Shown: positions 8,403 to 17,873, numbered from the stretch's first letter. The stretch: 64,000 nt of DNA from Streptomyces sp. NBC_00620 (GCF_026341825.1 NZ_JAPENY010000001.1:1488001-1552000); one strand, 5' to 3'. Notes: a model not told the origin generated them from the letters alone. Numbers and translations are program-made.

Positions 8403-9329
8403 ATGCGCGCGCGATACGGAGTACCCCTGGGAATCACGGCGGTCGGCGCCGCCGGTCTGTTGTACGCGGCGGGTTTCGAGGCCCGCTCCTTCCGGCTGCG
8501 ACGGGTGACGGTGCCGGTGCTGCCGCCCGGCATGCGGCCGTTGCGCGTTCTCCAGGTCTCCGACATCCACATGGTGAGAGGCCAGCGCAAGAAGCAGCGC
8601 TGGCTGCGCTCGCTGGCCGGCCTGCGCCCCGACTTCGTCATCAACACCGGGGACAACCTCTCCGACCCGGAGGGCGTGCCCGAGGTACTGGACGCGCTGG
8701 GTCCGCTGATGGAGTTCCCGGGGGCGTACGTCTTCGGGTCGAACGACTACTACGGCCCCACACTCCGCAACCCCGCCCGGTACTTGTTCGAGAAGGCCCA
8801 GGGCAAGCACGGTCTGAACGGCAACAAGCCGGTCGTCGGCGCCGTCCACAACCCGTGGGAGGAGCTGCGCGACGGCTTCGACACGGCGGGCTGGCTGAAT
8901 CTGACGAACACCCGCGGTGAGCTGAAGATCGAGGGCGCCTCCGTGGAGCTGACCGGCCTCGACGACCCCCACATCAAGCGGGACCGGTACGCCCGTGTGG
9001 CCGGCGGCCCCTCGGAGTCGGCCGACTTCTCGATGGGCGTGGTCCACGCCCCGTACCTGCGCGCGCTCGACGCGTTCGCCGCGGACGGCTACCCGCTGAT
9101 ACTGGCCGGCCACACCCACGGCGGCCAGATCTGCCTCCCCTTCTACGGCGCCTTCGTCACCAACTGCGACCTGGACACGGATCGAGTGAAGGGCCTGTCC
9201 ACGCATACGGCGGAGGGGCGGACGTCGTACATGCATGTGTCGGCGGGGTGTGGGGCCAGCCGGTACACGCCGGTGCGGTTCGCTTGCCCGCCCGAGGCTT
9301 CGTTGTTGACGTTGGTGGCGCGGGGGTAG
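8403..9329 (+). CDS. Membrane-anchored metallophosphoesterase
   Basis: 308 residues. Calcineurin-like phosphoesterase, YkuE/YaeI type. A short hydrophobic N-terminus (residues 8-24) suggests membrane attachment. Metal-binding motifs in order are DIH (Asp54, His56), GDN (83-85), GSND (112-115), VVHAP and GHTHGGQ (about 236-242). GSND replaces the usual GNHE/D, so the proton-donating histidine of that motif is missing, which occurs in this subgroup. Substrate is unknown. Confidence 0.88.
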   Translation: MRARYGVPLGITAVGAAGLLYAAGFEARSFRLRRVTVPVLPPGMRPLRVLQVSDIHMVRGQRKKQRWLRSLAGLRPDFVINTGDNLSDPEGVPEVLDALGPLMEFPGAYVFGSNDYYGPTLRNPARYLFEKAQGKHGLNGNKPVVGAVHNPWEELRDGFDTAGWLNLTNTRGELKIEGASVELTGLDDPHIKRDRYARVAGGPSESADFSMGVVHAPYLRALDAFAADGYPLILAGHTHGGQICLPFYGAFVTNCDLDTDRVKGLSTHTAEGRTSYMHVSAGCGASRYTPVRFACPPEASLLTLVARG

Positions 9330-9393
9330 TGGGCCGCAACCCACGCGGGTGACCCGTATCGCCCGATTTGTCGATCCGTCCTAGCGTGGGGCC

Positions 9394-10194
9394 ATGATCG
9401 CCCCGATACCCAAGGACATACCCGACCTCCCCGCGATACCGGGTATGCCCGCGCCGCCTCCCTCCATCGTCCCCGCGACGGCTGTGGTGGCCCCCTCGCG
9501 CCGTCGGCCGGCGGCGGCATTCCGCATCCTGGTCGCCCTCGCGGCGGCGGCGGGCGTGGCCATCGACCTGACCCTGAGCAGCCCGGCCCGCGTGCTCAGC
9601 TACTTCACGATCCAGAGCAGCCTGCTCGTGGCGGTGGTCTTCGCCGCCTCGGCCCGGCGGGCGTGGGCGGCCCGCCGGCCACTGCCCGGCGCGGTGACGG
9701 GCGGCACCCTGCTCTACATCTCGATCACGGGCCTGGTCTACCACCTGATCCTGGCGAACCAGTCCGGTGTCTTCTCCATGACGGGGGACGTCGCCCCGCC
9801 CACCGGCTGGCAGGCGGTGGCCAACAACCTCCTCCACACGGTGGTACCGATCGCGGCCGCGGCCGACTGGCTCCTGCTCACCCGCCCCGCCCCGCTGGCC
9901 TTCCGCCACGCGGCGACCTGGCTCCTCTATCCCCTCGCGTACCTGGCCTTCTCCCTGGCCCGCGGCGCGATGATGTCGCCGGGCACCCCGGCGCGCTACC
10001 TCTACCCCTTCGTGGACGTCGACCAGCACGGCTACCCCGGCGTCCTCGCCAACGCACTCCTCCTCGGCCTCGCCTTCTACGCCCTCGCCCTCCTCCTCGT
10101 CGCCCTCGACCACATCCGCCCCGACCCGGTCCGCCGCCGCGTCAGACGCCCCGAAAACCGGATTTCGTCTCCGGCCACCGGTGGGCTAAAGTAA
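9394..10194 (+). CDS. Pr6Pr/FAR-17a-like integral membrane protein
   Basis: 266 residues with about six membrane segments (roughly 47-62, 72-90, 105-122, 142-165, 175-195, 220-245) after a Pro-rich cytoplasmic N-terminus. The pattern YFTIQSSLLVAVV, then TGLVYHLIL, HTVVPIAAAADWLLL and WLLYPLAYLAFSLARG matches the actinobacterial Pr6Pr membrane family related to FAR-17a/AIG1 proteins. Enzymatic activity is unproven for bacterial members. It ends just before tRNA-Pro. Confidence 0.8.
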   Translation: MIAPIPKDIPDLPAIPGMPAPPPSIVPATAVVAPSRRRPAAAFRILVALAAAAGVAIDLTLSSPARVLSYFTIQSSLLVAVVFAASARRAWAARRPLPGAVTGGTLLYISITGLVYHLILANQSGVFSMTGDVAPPTGWQAVANNLLHTVVPIAAAADWLLLTRPAPLAFRHAATWLLYPLAYLAFSLARGAMMSPGTPARYLYPFVDVDQHGYPGVLANALLLGLAFYALALLLVALDHIRPDPVRRRVRRPENRISSPATGGLK

Positions 10195-10222
10195 ACGACG
10201 TCGCCGCCAAGGCAGCGACAAT

Positions 10223-10296
10223 CGGGGTGTAGCGCAGCTTGGCAGCGCGCTTCGTTCGGGACGAAGAGGTCGTGGGTTCAAATCCCGCCACCCCGA
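10223..10296 (+). tRNA. tRNA-Pro (anticodon CGG)
   Basis: 74 bases. The acceptor stem CGGGGTG (10223-10229) pairs with CACCCCG (10289-10295), with discriminator A at 10296. The anticodon arm CTTCG-TTCGGGA-CGAAG gives anticodon CGG. The T arm is GTGGG-TTCAAAT-CCCGC. CCA is not encoded. The gene lies immediately upstream of a region of accessory character. Confidence 0.95.
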
Positions 10297-10312
10297 CAGC
10301 TTTAGCACCAGG

Positions 10313-10348
10313 TCAGGCCTGGTTTCCGGAGACGGGAACCGGGCCTGA
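10313..10348 (+). terminator. Terminator of tRNA-Pro
   Basis: Arms 10313-10327 and 10334-10348 form a 15-base stem (two G-U pairs) with a six-base loop. The stem is followed by TGTGTTTTCC. Its position 16 bases after the tRNA fits an intrinsic terminator. Confidence 0.8.
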
Positions 10349-10894
10349 TGTGTTTTCCGGGGCCATCTCGGGGGGGTGAGCCGGGTGTGGTCGCTGCTCG
10401 CGCCCGACCGGCGTATGCCGGTCCCCTCGCCCCGAAACATGCCGCACCGTTCGGTACCGGTCCCTCCCCACGTGGGGACCGGTACCGAACGGTGCGGGCG
10501 GAGTCGGTCCGTGCCGTATGCCGTACCGGCGCGGATCGAGTGGATCAGGGGCGGATCGGGTGGGTCTAGGAGGAGCCGGACCCTTGTCGGTGCGATGGCG
10601 GTCGCGGTTCGGGTCGGCTCCGCGGATCTCTACAGGGCCTCGCTACGGGGCCGTCGCCGCCGTTTCGGCACTTCAGTGGAAGTTGACCGAAAACGCAGCG
10701 TCATGAGTTGGCCTCCGAGCGCTGAGCTGGTGGTTTGGCCGGGCGTCGCGCGGTTGGTTCGCTACTGGGGCGTGATCCTGCCAGTTGTGGGTCGCGCGGA
10801 GGAGGTTCCGGAGCCGGAGGAACGGCTTAGCCGCAGGTCAGCCGTATAAGGTGAGTTTTCCGGTCCGGATGTCCAGGTGCGGTGGAAGTAAGGG
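10349..10894. other. Gene-poor gap between tRNA-Pro and the STAND-WD40 gene
   Basis: About 545 bases. Apart from the inverted repeat I see no supported gene. A 157-codon plus-strand frame (10376-10849) is Arg/Ser/Val-rich without family features and is probably spurious. Composition is slightly less GC-rich with frequent CGG/GTT words, unlike the flanking genes, consistent with non-core DNA. Confidence 0.45.
10442..10497. repeat. Perfect 23-bp inverted repeat after tRNA-Pro
   Basis: Arm 10442-10464 begins CCGCACCGTTCGGTACCGG and is matched exactly by 10475-10497. The ten-base spacer includes part of a second palindrome, CCCCACGTGGGG. Each arm also contains the palindrome CGGTACCG. It is not at a gene end: the nearest convincing gene starts about 400 bases downstream. 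It could be an operator, a mobile-element remnant or a structured RNA. Confidence 0.8.
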
Positions 10895-13800
10895 GTGGAG
10901 GCCTTGAGTTCCGACTCAGGGGCACGCATTGCCTTCGCGGAGCGTCTCGCGCTGCTCTACAAGGAGGCCGGCAATCCTCCCCTCAGTCGCGTGGCCGAGG
11001 CGGTCGTACGGCTGCATCGGGTCGATGAGCGCGGGCGGCCCGTTCGGGTGTCCGCCCAGCGGATCAGCGACTGGCGACGGGCCAGGAACGTACCTGCCCA
11101 GTTCGCCGCGCTCGCGGCGGTGCTGCAGATCCTGATACCCGATGCGCGGCGCCTGCGGCCCGTGCCGGTGTCCCCTGGCCTGTACGACCCGGTCCAGTGG
11201 CAGCGCCTCTGGGAGCGAGCGGTGGCCGTCCCCGTCGCCGACCGCGCCCCGGCGTCCGCGGAAGCGGAGGAACACACCGCGGTCGAGGCCCCGGCCGTGT
11301 GCCCGTACCGGGGGCTGGCTTCCTACCGTCAGCAGGACGCCCGGTGGTTCTTCGGCCGTGAGCGGAGCACGGACGCTCTCATCGCTCAGCTCGACGCGGC
11401 GGAGAAGACCGGCGGCCTTGTCATGCTCGTGGGCGCCTCGGGGGCGGGCAAGTCGTCTCTGCTGAACGCCGGTCTGGTGCCCGCGCTGCGGAACGGGGCC
11501 CGGGGGGACGACGACAGCCGGGCAAGGGTGGTTCTGCAGCTCGTGCCGGGCGGCGATCCGCTCGCGGAGCTGACCCGGCGGATCCCTGAACTCGCGCAGG
11601 TCCTCTCCACCGCGAGGGACGAGGAGGACGGGGAGGAGCACCCGGCCAAGGACCCCTGTACTCCGCGTTTCGCGCACGAGGTGCGGATGGCCGTCAGCGC
11701 GTGGGCCCGGCGCGAGGCTTCCTCCGCCGACCCTCCGGTCGTCATCGTGGACCAGTTCGAGGAGGCGTTCACCCTCTGCTCCGACGAGGCGCAGCGGCGC
11801 ACCTTCATCCAGCTCCTGCACGCCGCGTGCTCACCCGCCGCCCCCGCGGACGCCGGTGTCCCAGTCGACCCGGCCCCCGTGCTCGTGGTCCTGGGCATAC
11901 GCGCCGACTTCTACGAGCAGTGTCTCGGGTATCCGGAACTGGCCGACGCGCTCCAGCACCGGCACATGGTGCTCGGGCCGCTGGCCACCGCGGAGCTGCG
12001 CGAGGCGGTGACCGGGCCGGCCAAGGCCGTGGGTCTTGAACTGGAGCCGGGGCTTGCGGAGCTGATCGTCCGGGAGCTGAGTGCCGACGGCCCGCGTGGG
12101 GCGCACGACGCGGGGGTGCTGCCGCTGCTGTCCCACGCCCTGCTCGCCACCTGGCAGCGGCGGAAGGCGGGCAGGCTGACGCTGGCCGGCTACCGCGCGG
12201 CGGGCGGGATCCAGGGGGCGGTGGCGGCGACCGCCGAGCAGGCCTGGTCCGGCCTCGATCCGGCGGCGCGTACGGCCGCGAGGCTGCTCCTGCTCCGGCT
12301 GGTCAGGCTGGGCGAGGACACGCAGGCCACCCGGCGGCGGGGGACGCGGCGCCAGCTGGCGGAGGAGTCGACGGACCCCGGCAAGACGGAGGAATCGCTC
12401 GAGGCGCTGGTTCGCGCCCGGCTGGTGACGCTCGACGCGGAGACCGTGGAGATCACCCATGAAGCGCTGCTGCACGCCTGGCCGCGCCTGCGCGACTGGA
12501 TCGGCGAGGACAAGAACAGCAACCTGCTGCGCCAGCAACTGGAGGATGACGGCAGGGCCTGGGAGGGCTCGAACCGCGACACGTCACTCCTCTACCGGGG
12601 TTCCCGTCTGGAGCAGGCCCGTGGCTGGGCGAAAACCGCCGGGAACACCTTCCTGACCCGGAGCGCGGTGGAGTTCCTGGCCGCTTCGGTCAGGCTGCGC
12701 AAACGCACGGTCTGGATCTTCCGCGGCGCGGTGTCGGCCCTGGTCGTGCTGGCGATGCTGGCCGTCGGTTCAGCAGTGGTCGCGTGGCAGCAGCGGAACG
12801 ACGCGGTGTTCGAGCAGGTGATCGCCGAAGCCGATCGCGTCCAGTACACGGACCCGTCGTTGTCGGCTCAACTCGACCTGGTGGCCCACCGCTTGCGGCC
12901 GGACGACGAGGGCGCGAACAACCGGCTGATCTCGATCGTGAACGCGCCGCTGGCCACACCGCTCCTCGGGCACACCGGCGCCGTGTACCTCACCTCGTTC
13001 AGCCCGAGCGGACTGATCCTGGCCACCGCCAGCTACGACAGGACCGTGCGGCTGTGGGACGTATCGGACCGGACTCGGCCCAAACCGCTGGGCAAACCCC
13101 TCACCGGCCACACGAGTTGGGTGAGCAGCGCGGTCTTCAGCCCCGACGGCAGCACTCTCGCCACCGCTGCCGACGACGGCACGATCCGGCTGTGGGACGT
13201 GCGGGAGCCCGGCCGCCCGCGCCCGCTCGGCACGCCCCTGACCGGCCATGACGGCACGATCTACCTGATCACCTTCAGCCCGGACGGACACACTCTGGCG
13301 TCCGCGAGCGAAGACCACACCCTCGGTCTGTGGGACGTGCGCGATCCGAGCCGGCCGAAGAAGCTCGGCGCTCTGACCGGTCACACCGACGCCGTACGCT
13401 CCGTGGCGTTCAGCCCCGACGGACGGACGGTGGCGGCCGGGGGCGACGACAACACGGTCAGGTTGTGGAACACCGCCGATCCGCGTCATCCGGTGCGGAT
13501 CGGCACGGTGCTGACCGGCCACACGAGCCTGGTGCACTCCGTGGCCTTCAGCCCCGACGGACGTACCCTCGCCAGCGGCAGCGCGGACAACACCGTCCGG
13601 CTGTGGGACGTCGCCGACCCCCGTCACGCGAAACCGCTCGGCGCGCCGCTCACCGGCCACACCGGTCCCATCTGGTCGGTGGCCTTCAGCCCTGACGGAA
13701 CCATGCTCGCCGCGGCCAGCCAGGACAGTACGGCGAGTCTGTGGAACGTCAGCGATCCGGCGTACCCCTCGCAGGTCGGCGAGCCGCTCGCGGGGAGCAG

Positions 13801-14935
13801 CGGTGAGATGTACGCCCTGGGATTCAGCCCCGACGGACGGACCCTGGCCACCGGGAGCGGCGACAACACGGTCCGCCTGTGGTCGATACCGACATCGGAC
13901 ATGATCGGCCGCATCGGAGCGTTCCGCCCGGACGGGAAGGTGCTCGCCACGGCCGCGCGCGACGAGAAGGTCCGGCTGTGGAACGTGGAGGATCCCGACC
14001 GGCCCGTGTCGCTGGGTGATCCGTTCATGCCCGGGGAGGGTGAGCTGCGTGAGCCGGTCTTCTCCCCCGACGGCCGCATACTCGCGGTGGTGACCGGAGA
14101 CCGCGCGGTACAGCTGTGGAACGTCAGCGACCCGTCCCGGCCCGTCGCCTACGGAGAGCCCGTCGCCCTGCGGACACGGTTCGCGGCCGCGCTGACCTTC
14201 AGCCCGGACGGGCGCACGATGGCGACCGCCTATGACGACCGCACCATCCAGTTGTGGAACGTCAGTGACCCGTCCCACCCGGTCCGGCTCGGCGCGCCCC
14301 TGACCGGCCACAAGGGGTACGTCAACTCCCTCGCCTTCAGCCCGGACGGCCGTACGTTGGCCAGCGGCAGCGCGGACGTCACCATCCGGCTCTGGAACGT
14401 GGCCGACCCACGCCACGCGACACTGCTCGGCGCACCCCTCACGGGCCATCTGGGGCCCATCAACGCGCTCGTCTACAGCCCGGACGGCCGTACGTTGGCC
14501 AGTGGCAGCGACGACAACACGGTCCGCCTCTGGGACGTGACCGACTCCTCCAAGGACAGGGCGCCCCGGATGGAGTCCACGCTCACGGGCCACACCGAAT
14601 CGGTGGTGTCGCTGACCTTCAGCCAGGACGGCACCAGGCTGGCGAGCGGCGGGAACGACAACACGGTCCGGCTCTGGGACGTCACCGTGCCGTCCAAGGC
14701 CACCCCGATCGGCCAGTCGATGAGCCCCAATGCCAAAACAGGTAATTTCCTTTCGTTCAATGCCAAGAGCCACACACTCGGTGTATCCAGCGGGGCCGAC
14801 ACCGTCCGGCTCTGGAACCTCGACGTCGACGAGGCCATTCGCCGTATCTGCTCGACCACTCGGGGTGTTCTGACACCGGAGAAATGGCACGAGTATCTGC
14901 CCCGGCTCTCGTACGAGTCTCCGTGCGACCAGTAG
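10895..14935 (+). CDS. nSTAND1-WD40 signalling ATPase, 1346 residues
   Basis: GTG start. Domain order: an N-terminal helix-turn-helix-like segment (about 1-85, with RISDWRRARNVPAQ); the CPYRGLASYRQQDARWFFGRE entry of the novel-STAND NTPase; P-loop GASGAGKSS (about 180-188); Walker B VVIVDQFEEAF; a helical arm; a transmembrane helix around residues 606-630; and 14 WD40 repeats (about 688-1315, repeated FSPDGRTLASGS...NTVRLWDV). Fourteen blades equals two seven-bladed propellers. Members are thought to be sensor-switch proteins in stress, development or conflict. The single membrane helix would place the propellers and ATPase on opposite faces. Blades 8-10 lack the GH motif. Confidence 0.9.
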   Translation: MEALSSDSGARIAFAERLALLYKEAGNPPLSRVAEAVVRLHRVDERGRPVRVSAQRISDWRRARNVPAQFAALAAVLQILIPDARRLRPVPVSPGLYDPVQWQRLWERAVAVPVADRAPASAEAEEHTAVEAPAVCPYRGLASYRQQDARWFFGRERSTDALIAQLDAAEKTGGLVMLVGASGAGKSSLLNAGLVPALRNGARGDDDSRARVVLQLVPGGDPLAELTRRIPELAQVLSTARDEEDGEEHPAKDPCTPRFAHEVRMAVSAWARREASSADPPVVIVDQFEEAFTLCSDEAQRRTFIQLLHAACSPAAPADAGVPVDPAPVLVVLGIRADFYEQCLGYPELADALQHRHMVLGPLATAELREAVTGPAKAVGLELEPGLAELIVRELSADGPRGAHDAGVLPLLSHALLATWQRRKAGRLTLAGYRAAGGIQGAVAATAEQAWSGLDPAARTAARLLLLRLVRLGEDTQATRRRGTRRQLAEESTDPGKTEESLEALVRARLVTLDAETVEITHEALLHAWPRLRDWIGEDKNSNLLRQQLEDDGRAWEGSNRDTSLLYRGSRLEQARGWAKTAGNTFLTRSAVEFLAASVRLRKRTVWIFRGAVSALVVLAMLAVGSAVVAWQQRNDAVFEQVIAEADRVQYTDPSLSAQLDLVAHRLRPDDEGANNRLISIVNAPLATPLLGHTGAVYLTSFSPSGLILATASYDRTVRLWDVSDRTRPKPLGKPLTGHTSWVSSAVFSPDGSTLATAADDGTIRLWDVREPGRPRPLGTPLTGHDGTIYLITFSPDGHTLASASEDHTLGLWDVRDPSRPKKLGALTGHTDAVRSVAFSPDGRTVAAGGDDNTVRLWNTADPRHPVRIGTVLTGHTSLVHSVAFSPDGRTLASGSADNTVRLWDVADPRHAKPLGAPLTGHTGPIWSVAFSPDGTMLAAASQDSTASLWNVSDPAYPSQVGEPLAGSSGEMYALGFSPDGRTLATGSGDNTVRLWSIPTSDMIGRIGAFRPDGKVLATAARDEKVRLWNVEDPDRPVSLGDPFMPGEGELREPVFSPDGRILAVVTGDRAVQLWNVSDPSRPVAYGEPVALRTRFAAALTFSPDGRTMATAYDDRTIQLWNVSDPSHPVRLGAPLTGHKGYVNSLAFSPDGRTLASGSADVTIRLWNVADPRHATLLGAPLTGHLGPINALVYSPDGRTLASGSDDNTVRLWDVTDSSKDRAPRMESTLTGHTESVVSLTFSQDGTRLASGGNDNTVRLWDVTVPSKATPIGQSMSPNAKTGNFLSFNAKSHTLGVSSGADTVRLWNLDVDEAIRRICSTTRGVLTPEKWHEYLPRLSYESPCDQ

Positions 14936-15231
14936 CGGAGGCCCGCGACCGGCGGCGGAACCCGGCGCCGGCCACCGGCCCGGGTCACGCACCGCCGTAC
15001 GTGATCCCGATCACAACGCCTCAACGCGGCTGAGCAGTGGCCTCCCGCCGCCCCGGCAGCCTTGTTACGCTTGGGTTGGACCCGATCGCTGGTGCATCCC
15101 CCGTCTCCAGCGGTCGGGTTCTTGCATGCCCTGCGGCACCGGACCGGCTCCTTCACAGCCGCCTCCCCACTCGTCAAGACCTCTTTAGGAGTCGTAGGCT
15201 GAGGCCCCCCGCGACGGATCGGTGAGCGGCT

Positions 15232-16020
15232 GTGCCAAAGGCGTACGAGGTGATCGCGGACGACCTGCGCCGGTCCATCCGTGAAGGCAGGCGCAAGCCC
15301 GGCGACAGGCTGCCGTCGGAAACGGACCTGGCGGGCCACTACAAGAGAAGCGTGCCCACCGTTCAGAACGCGCTCCGGGTTCTGCACGAGGAAGGCCTGA
15401 TCGACAAGCAGCACGGCCGCGGCAACTTCGTCCGGCTCCCCCGGACGATGGCGCGGCGCGCGAACTCCCGGCACCAGTGGGAGAAGGGCCGGGTGCGCGA
15501 GCCGGTGGCGGAGCGGGCGCAGACCGGGGCCACCGAACACGACACCGGCCTCGTACTGGACGACCTCGTCTTCCACGCGTCCTACCGCGAGATCGAGGCG
15601 CCCCAGGACATCGCCGAGGCCATGGGCGTCCCCGAAGGGACCGCGCTGCTCGAACGCACCTACCGGACGCGCTACGCCGCCGAGACCGCACCCTTCAACC
15701 TGGTGACCTCCTACCTCGTCCGCGACATGATCGCGGGGAATCCCGATCTCCTGGACGAGACCAAGGAGCCGTGGCCCGGGGGCTCGCAGAACCAGCTCTA
15801 CACCGTCGGCATCGAGCTGGACCGCGTCGAGGAACGCGTCACTGCCCGGCCGCCGACACCGGAGGAGGCGGACGAACTGGAACTGCCGCGCGGCACGTCC
15901 GTGCTCGTCCTGCGCAAGACCTCCCACGACCTCGACAACCGCGTCGTGGACCTCTCCGACATCATCCTGCCCGGCGATCGCACCGAGCTGCTCTTCACCA
16001 CTCCACTGGAAAGGTGGTGA
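15232..16020 (+). CDS. GntR-family regulator (HutC/UTRA type)
   Basis: 262 residues, GTG start. Winged helix residues 5-70 (GDRLPSETDLAGHYKRSVPTVQNALRVLHEEGLIDKQHGRGNFV) followed by a UTRA ligand-binding domain (GTALLERTYRTRYAAETAPFNLVTSYLVRDMI). The ligand is unknown. It is followed at once by a glycosyltransferase gene and is probably co-transcribed with it. The 296-base region upstream contains CAAGACCTCTTTAGGAGT about 45 bases before the start, a possible operator or -10 area (speculative). Confidence 0.9.
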   Translation: MPKAYEVIADDLRRSIREGRRKPGDRLPSETDLAGHYKRSVPTVQNALRVLHEEGLIDKQHGRGNFVRLPRTMARRANSRHQWEKGRVREPVAERAQTGATEHDTGLVLDDLVFHASYREIEAPQDIAEAMGVPEGTALLERTYRTRYAAETAPFNLVTSYLVRDMIAGNPDLLDETKEPWPGGSQNQLYTVGIELDRVEERVTARPPTPEEADELELPRGTSVLVLRKTSHDLDNRVVDLSDIILPGDRTELLFTTPLERW

Positions 16021-16028
16021 GTGCTGCC

Positions 16029-16787
16029 GTGAGCCGGCGCATCATCATCGTCACTGCCGTCCACGGGCCCTCGGCCCACTTCCTGACGGAGGCCTACAAG
16101 TCGCTGTGCGAGCAAGTGCTTCCGGACGGCTGGGAGTGGCACTGGGTGATCCAGGAGGACGGGAGGACGGACACCGTCGCCCCGCACGTGCCCGAGGACG
16201 AGCGCGTGACCTTCCGCCAGGGCCGGCCCGGGGGGCCGGGCGTCGCCCGTACCATCGCCCTCGCCCAGGCCGACGGCGAGTACGTCAAGGTGCTGGACGC
16301 CGACGACCAGCTCGCTCCGGGTGCGCTCGCCCGCGACCTGGCCGCCCTCGAAGCGGACCGCACCATCGGCTGGGCGACCTCCCGGGTGCTGGACTTTCTG
16401 CCCGACGGTTCCACCGCCGGCTTCCCGGGCGACCCCGACAACGGGCCCGTCGAGCGCGGTGCCGTGCTCGACTTCTGGAAGGCGAACGGCTTCCGCGCCC
16501 AGGTGCACCCCGCGACGCTCTTCGTACGACGTGACCTGGTGCTCGCCCTCGGCGGCTGGATGGCGCTGCCCGCATCCGAGGACACCGGTCTCCTGCTCGC
16601 ACTGAACGCGGTCAGCCGCGGGTGGTTCTCGGCGGAGGTCGGACTTCTCTACCGGAAGTGGGAAGGGCAGGCGACGGGGCAGGCCTCGCACGTCGATCCG
16701 GCCGAACGGGAAGCCCGTATGGCCGTGGTGGAGGCCAGGGCCGGGGCGTTGGCCTCGTTCGGCTGGCGCTTCCCCGTCTCCGACTGA
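16029..16787 (+). CDS. Glycosyltransferase family 2-like protein
   Basis: 252 residues. RIIIVTAVHGPSAHFLTEAYKSL at the N-terminus, DGEYVKVLDADDQLAPGAL (DxD nucleotide-sugar/metal motif) and PASEDTGLLLALN (ED motif) fit a GT-A-fold family 2 transferase. No membrane segment. Two in-frame GTG starts exist: 16017, overlapping the gntR stop as GTGA, and 16029, which has a better-placed GGTGAG. I chose 16029. Co-transcription with the GntR gene is almost certain. Confidence 0.85.
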   Translation: MSRRIIIVTAVHGPSAHFLTEAYKSLCEQVLPDGWEWHWVIQEDGRTDTVAPHVPEDERVTFRQGRPGGPGVARTIALAQADGEYVKVLDADDQLAPGALARDLAALEADRTIGWATSRVLDFLPDGSTAGFPGDPDNGPVERGAVLDFWKANGFRAQVHPATLFVRRDLVLALGGWMALPASEDTGLLLALNAVSRGWFSAEVGLLYRKWEGQATGQASHVDPAEREARMAVVEARAGALASFGWRFPVSD

Positions 16788-16818
16788 CCCGAGCTCCACA
16801 GCGGGCGGTTCACCGCCT

Positions 16819-17766
16819 TCAGAGCAGCGCCTCGACATCCAGCCTGGAGAAGATCAGGTCGCTCTCGCCGAGCAGGGGCCCGCGCCAGCGCATCGGAACA
16901 CGGTGCGCTCGCTTGAGTGCGGGCGGGTAGCTCCCCGGGGCGTAGTCGTTCTCCATCCGGAAGACGTGGAAGCCGGCGCCCGTCATCGTCTTCATCAACT
17001 CATCGGCGGAGTCGCCGAGTTGGGCCATCCGGTCGGGCGTGACCTCGATGCAGATCTCGGCGTCCGGCCGGAGCTTGTCCAGCATGGGCGCCAGGCCGCG
17101 GACGACCTTTCCCTCCGCGCCTTCCACATCGATCTTGATCACCCGGGCGTTGGCGATCTCCGAGGGGTCGAGCAGCTCGGGCAGCGGGAGCGCCTCGATC
17201 TCGAACGTGGATTCCGCCGGGCCGTCGTAGGGAACGATGCTGTTCGCCCCCATGTTGCGCGAGCTCGCCAGCACGAATGTCAGTGTCTGGCGGCTGTCCG
17301 ACACCGCGGAGTTGACCGCGCGGAGGTTGCCGCAGTCGTTGAGCCGGGCCTCCTGCAACAGCCGCTGATGGAACACGGGCGAGGCCTCGATCGCCACCAC
17401 CTGGCCCTCATCGCCGACGAGTTGTGAGGCCAGCACGCTGAACACGCCGATGTTGGCTCCGACGTCGATGAAACCGTCCCCCGGCCTCAAGCGGCTCTGG
17501 AGGAAGTTCGTCATGTGCGGCTCCCACACGCCGAACAGGTACAGGTAGCGCTGGATCAGGTCCTGGGTGTCGACGGCGAACCGGGCGCCGGATCGCGTCT
17601 CGACGACCCGCCGGCGCGGGTGCTCCCTCAGATGGGCGTTCAGAAGACGCGTGGCCAGCAGCGCCTTTCCGAACGAGCCCGGGGCCGCACGGACGTACCG
17701 GCGCCCGAGGGTGACCAAAGCCTCCGAAACAGCCGCTGAAACAGCCCCTGAAATGGGATCACGCAT
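16819..17766 (-). CDS. FkbM-family methyltransferase
   Basis: 315 residues. S-adenosylmethionine-binding motif I is FIDVGANIGVFSVLASQL (about residues 98-115); the FkbM hallmark KIDVEGAEGKVVRGL follows around residue 210. FkbM enzymes O-methylate polyketides, sugars or other small molecules, and the substrate here is unknown. It converges on the glycosyltransferase gene with 31 bases between stops. Confidence 0.88.
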   Translation of the reverse strand: MRDPISGAVSAAVSEALVTLGRRYVRAAPGSFGKALLATRLLNAHLREHPRRRVVETRSGARFAVDTQDLIQRYLYLFGVWEPHMTNFLQSRLRPGDGFIDVGANIGVFSVLASQLVGDEGQVVAIEASPVFHQRLLQEARLNDCGNLRAVNSAVSDSRQTLTFVLASSRNMGANSIVPYDGPAESTFEIEALPLPELLDPSEIANARVIKIDVEGAEGKVVRGLAPMLDKLRPDAEICIEVTPDRMAQLGDSADELMKTMTGAGFHVFRMENDYAPGSYPPALKRAHRVPMRWRGPLLGESDLIFSRLDVEALL

Positions 17767-17873
17767 CCGCTCGCCTCTCCGCCGGGTCCAGCGGAAACCG
17801 TAGCGCGCCGGTCCTTCCGGGGCGCACTGGAGCCGGAGAAGCCAGGCCCTCCGGCGCTACTCGGCGATGGGCG

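Noticed and set aside
10376..10849. 157-codon frame between tRNA-Pro and the STAND gene
   Set aside because: No recognisable domain, no good ribosome site and a composition unlike real genes.
12770..14992. 740-codon minus-strand frame opposite the WD40 region
   Set aside because: It mirrors the repeat structure of the WD40 gene and has no family features of its own.
10223..15000. Integrated mobile element with tRNA attachment site
   Set aside because: I found no integrase gene and no second copy of the tRNA 3' end, so integration is not supported from this window.
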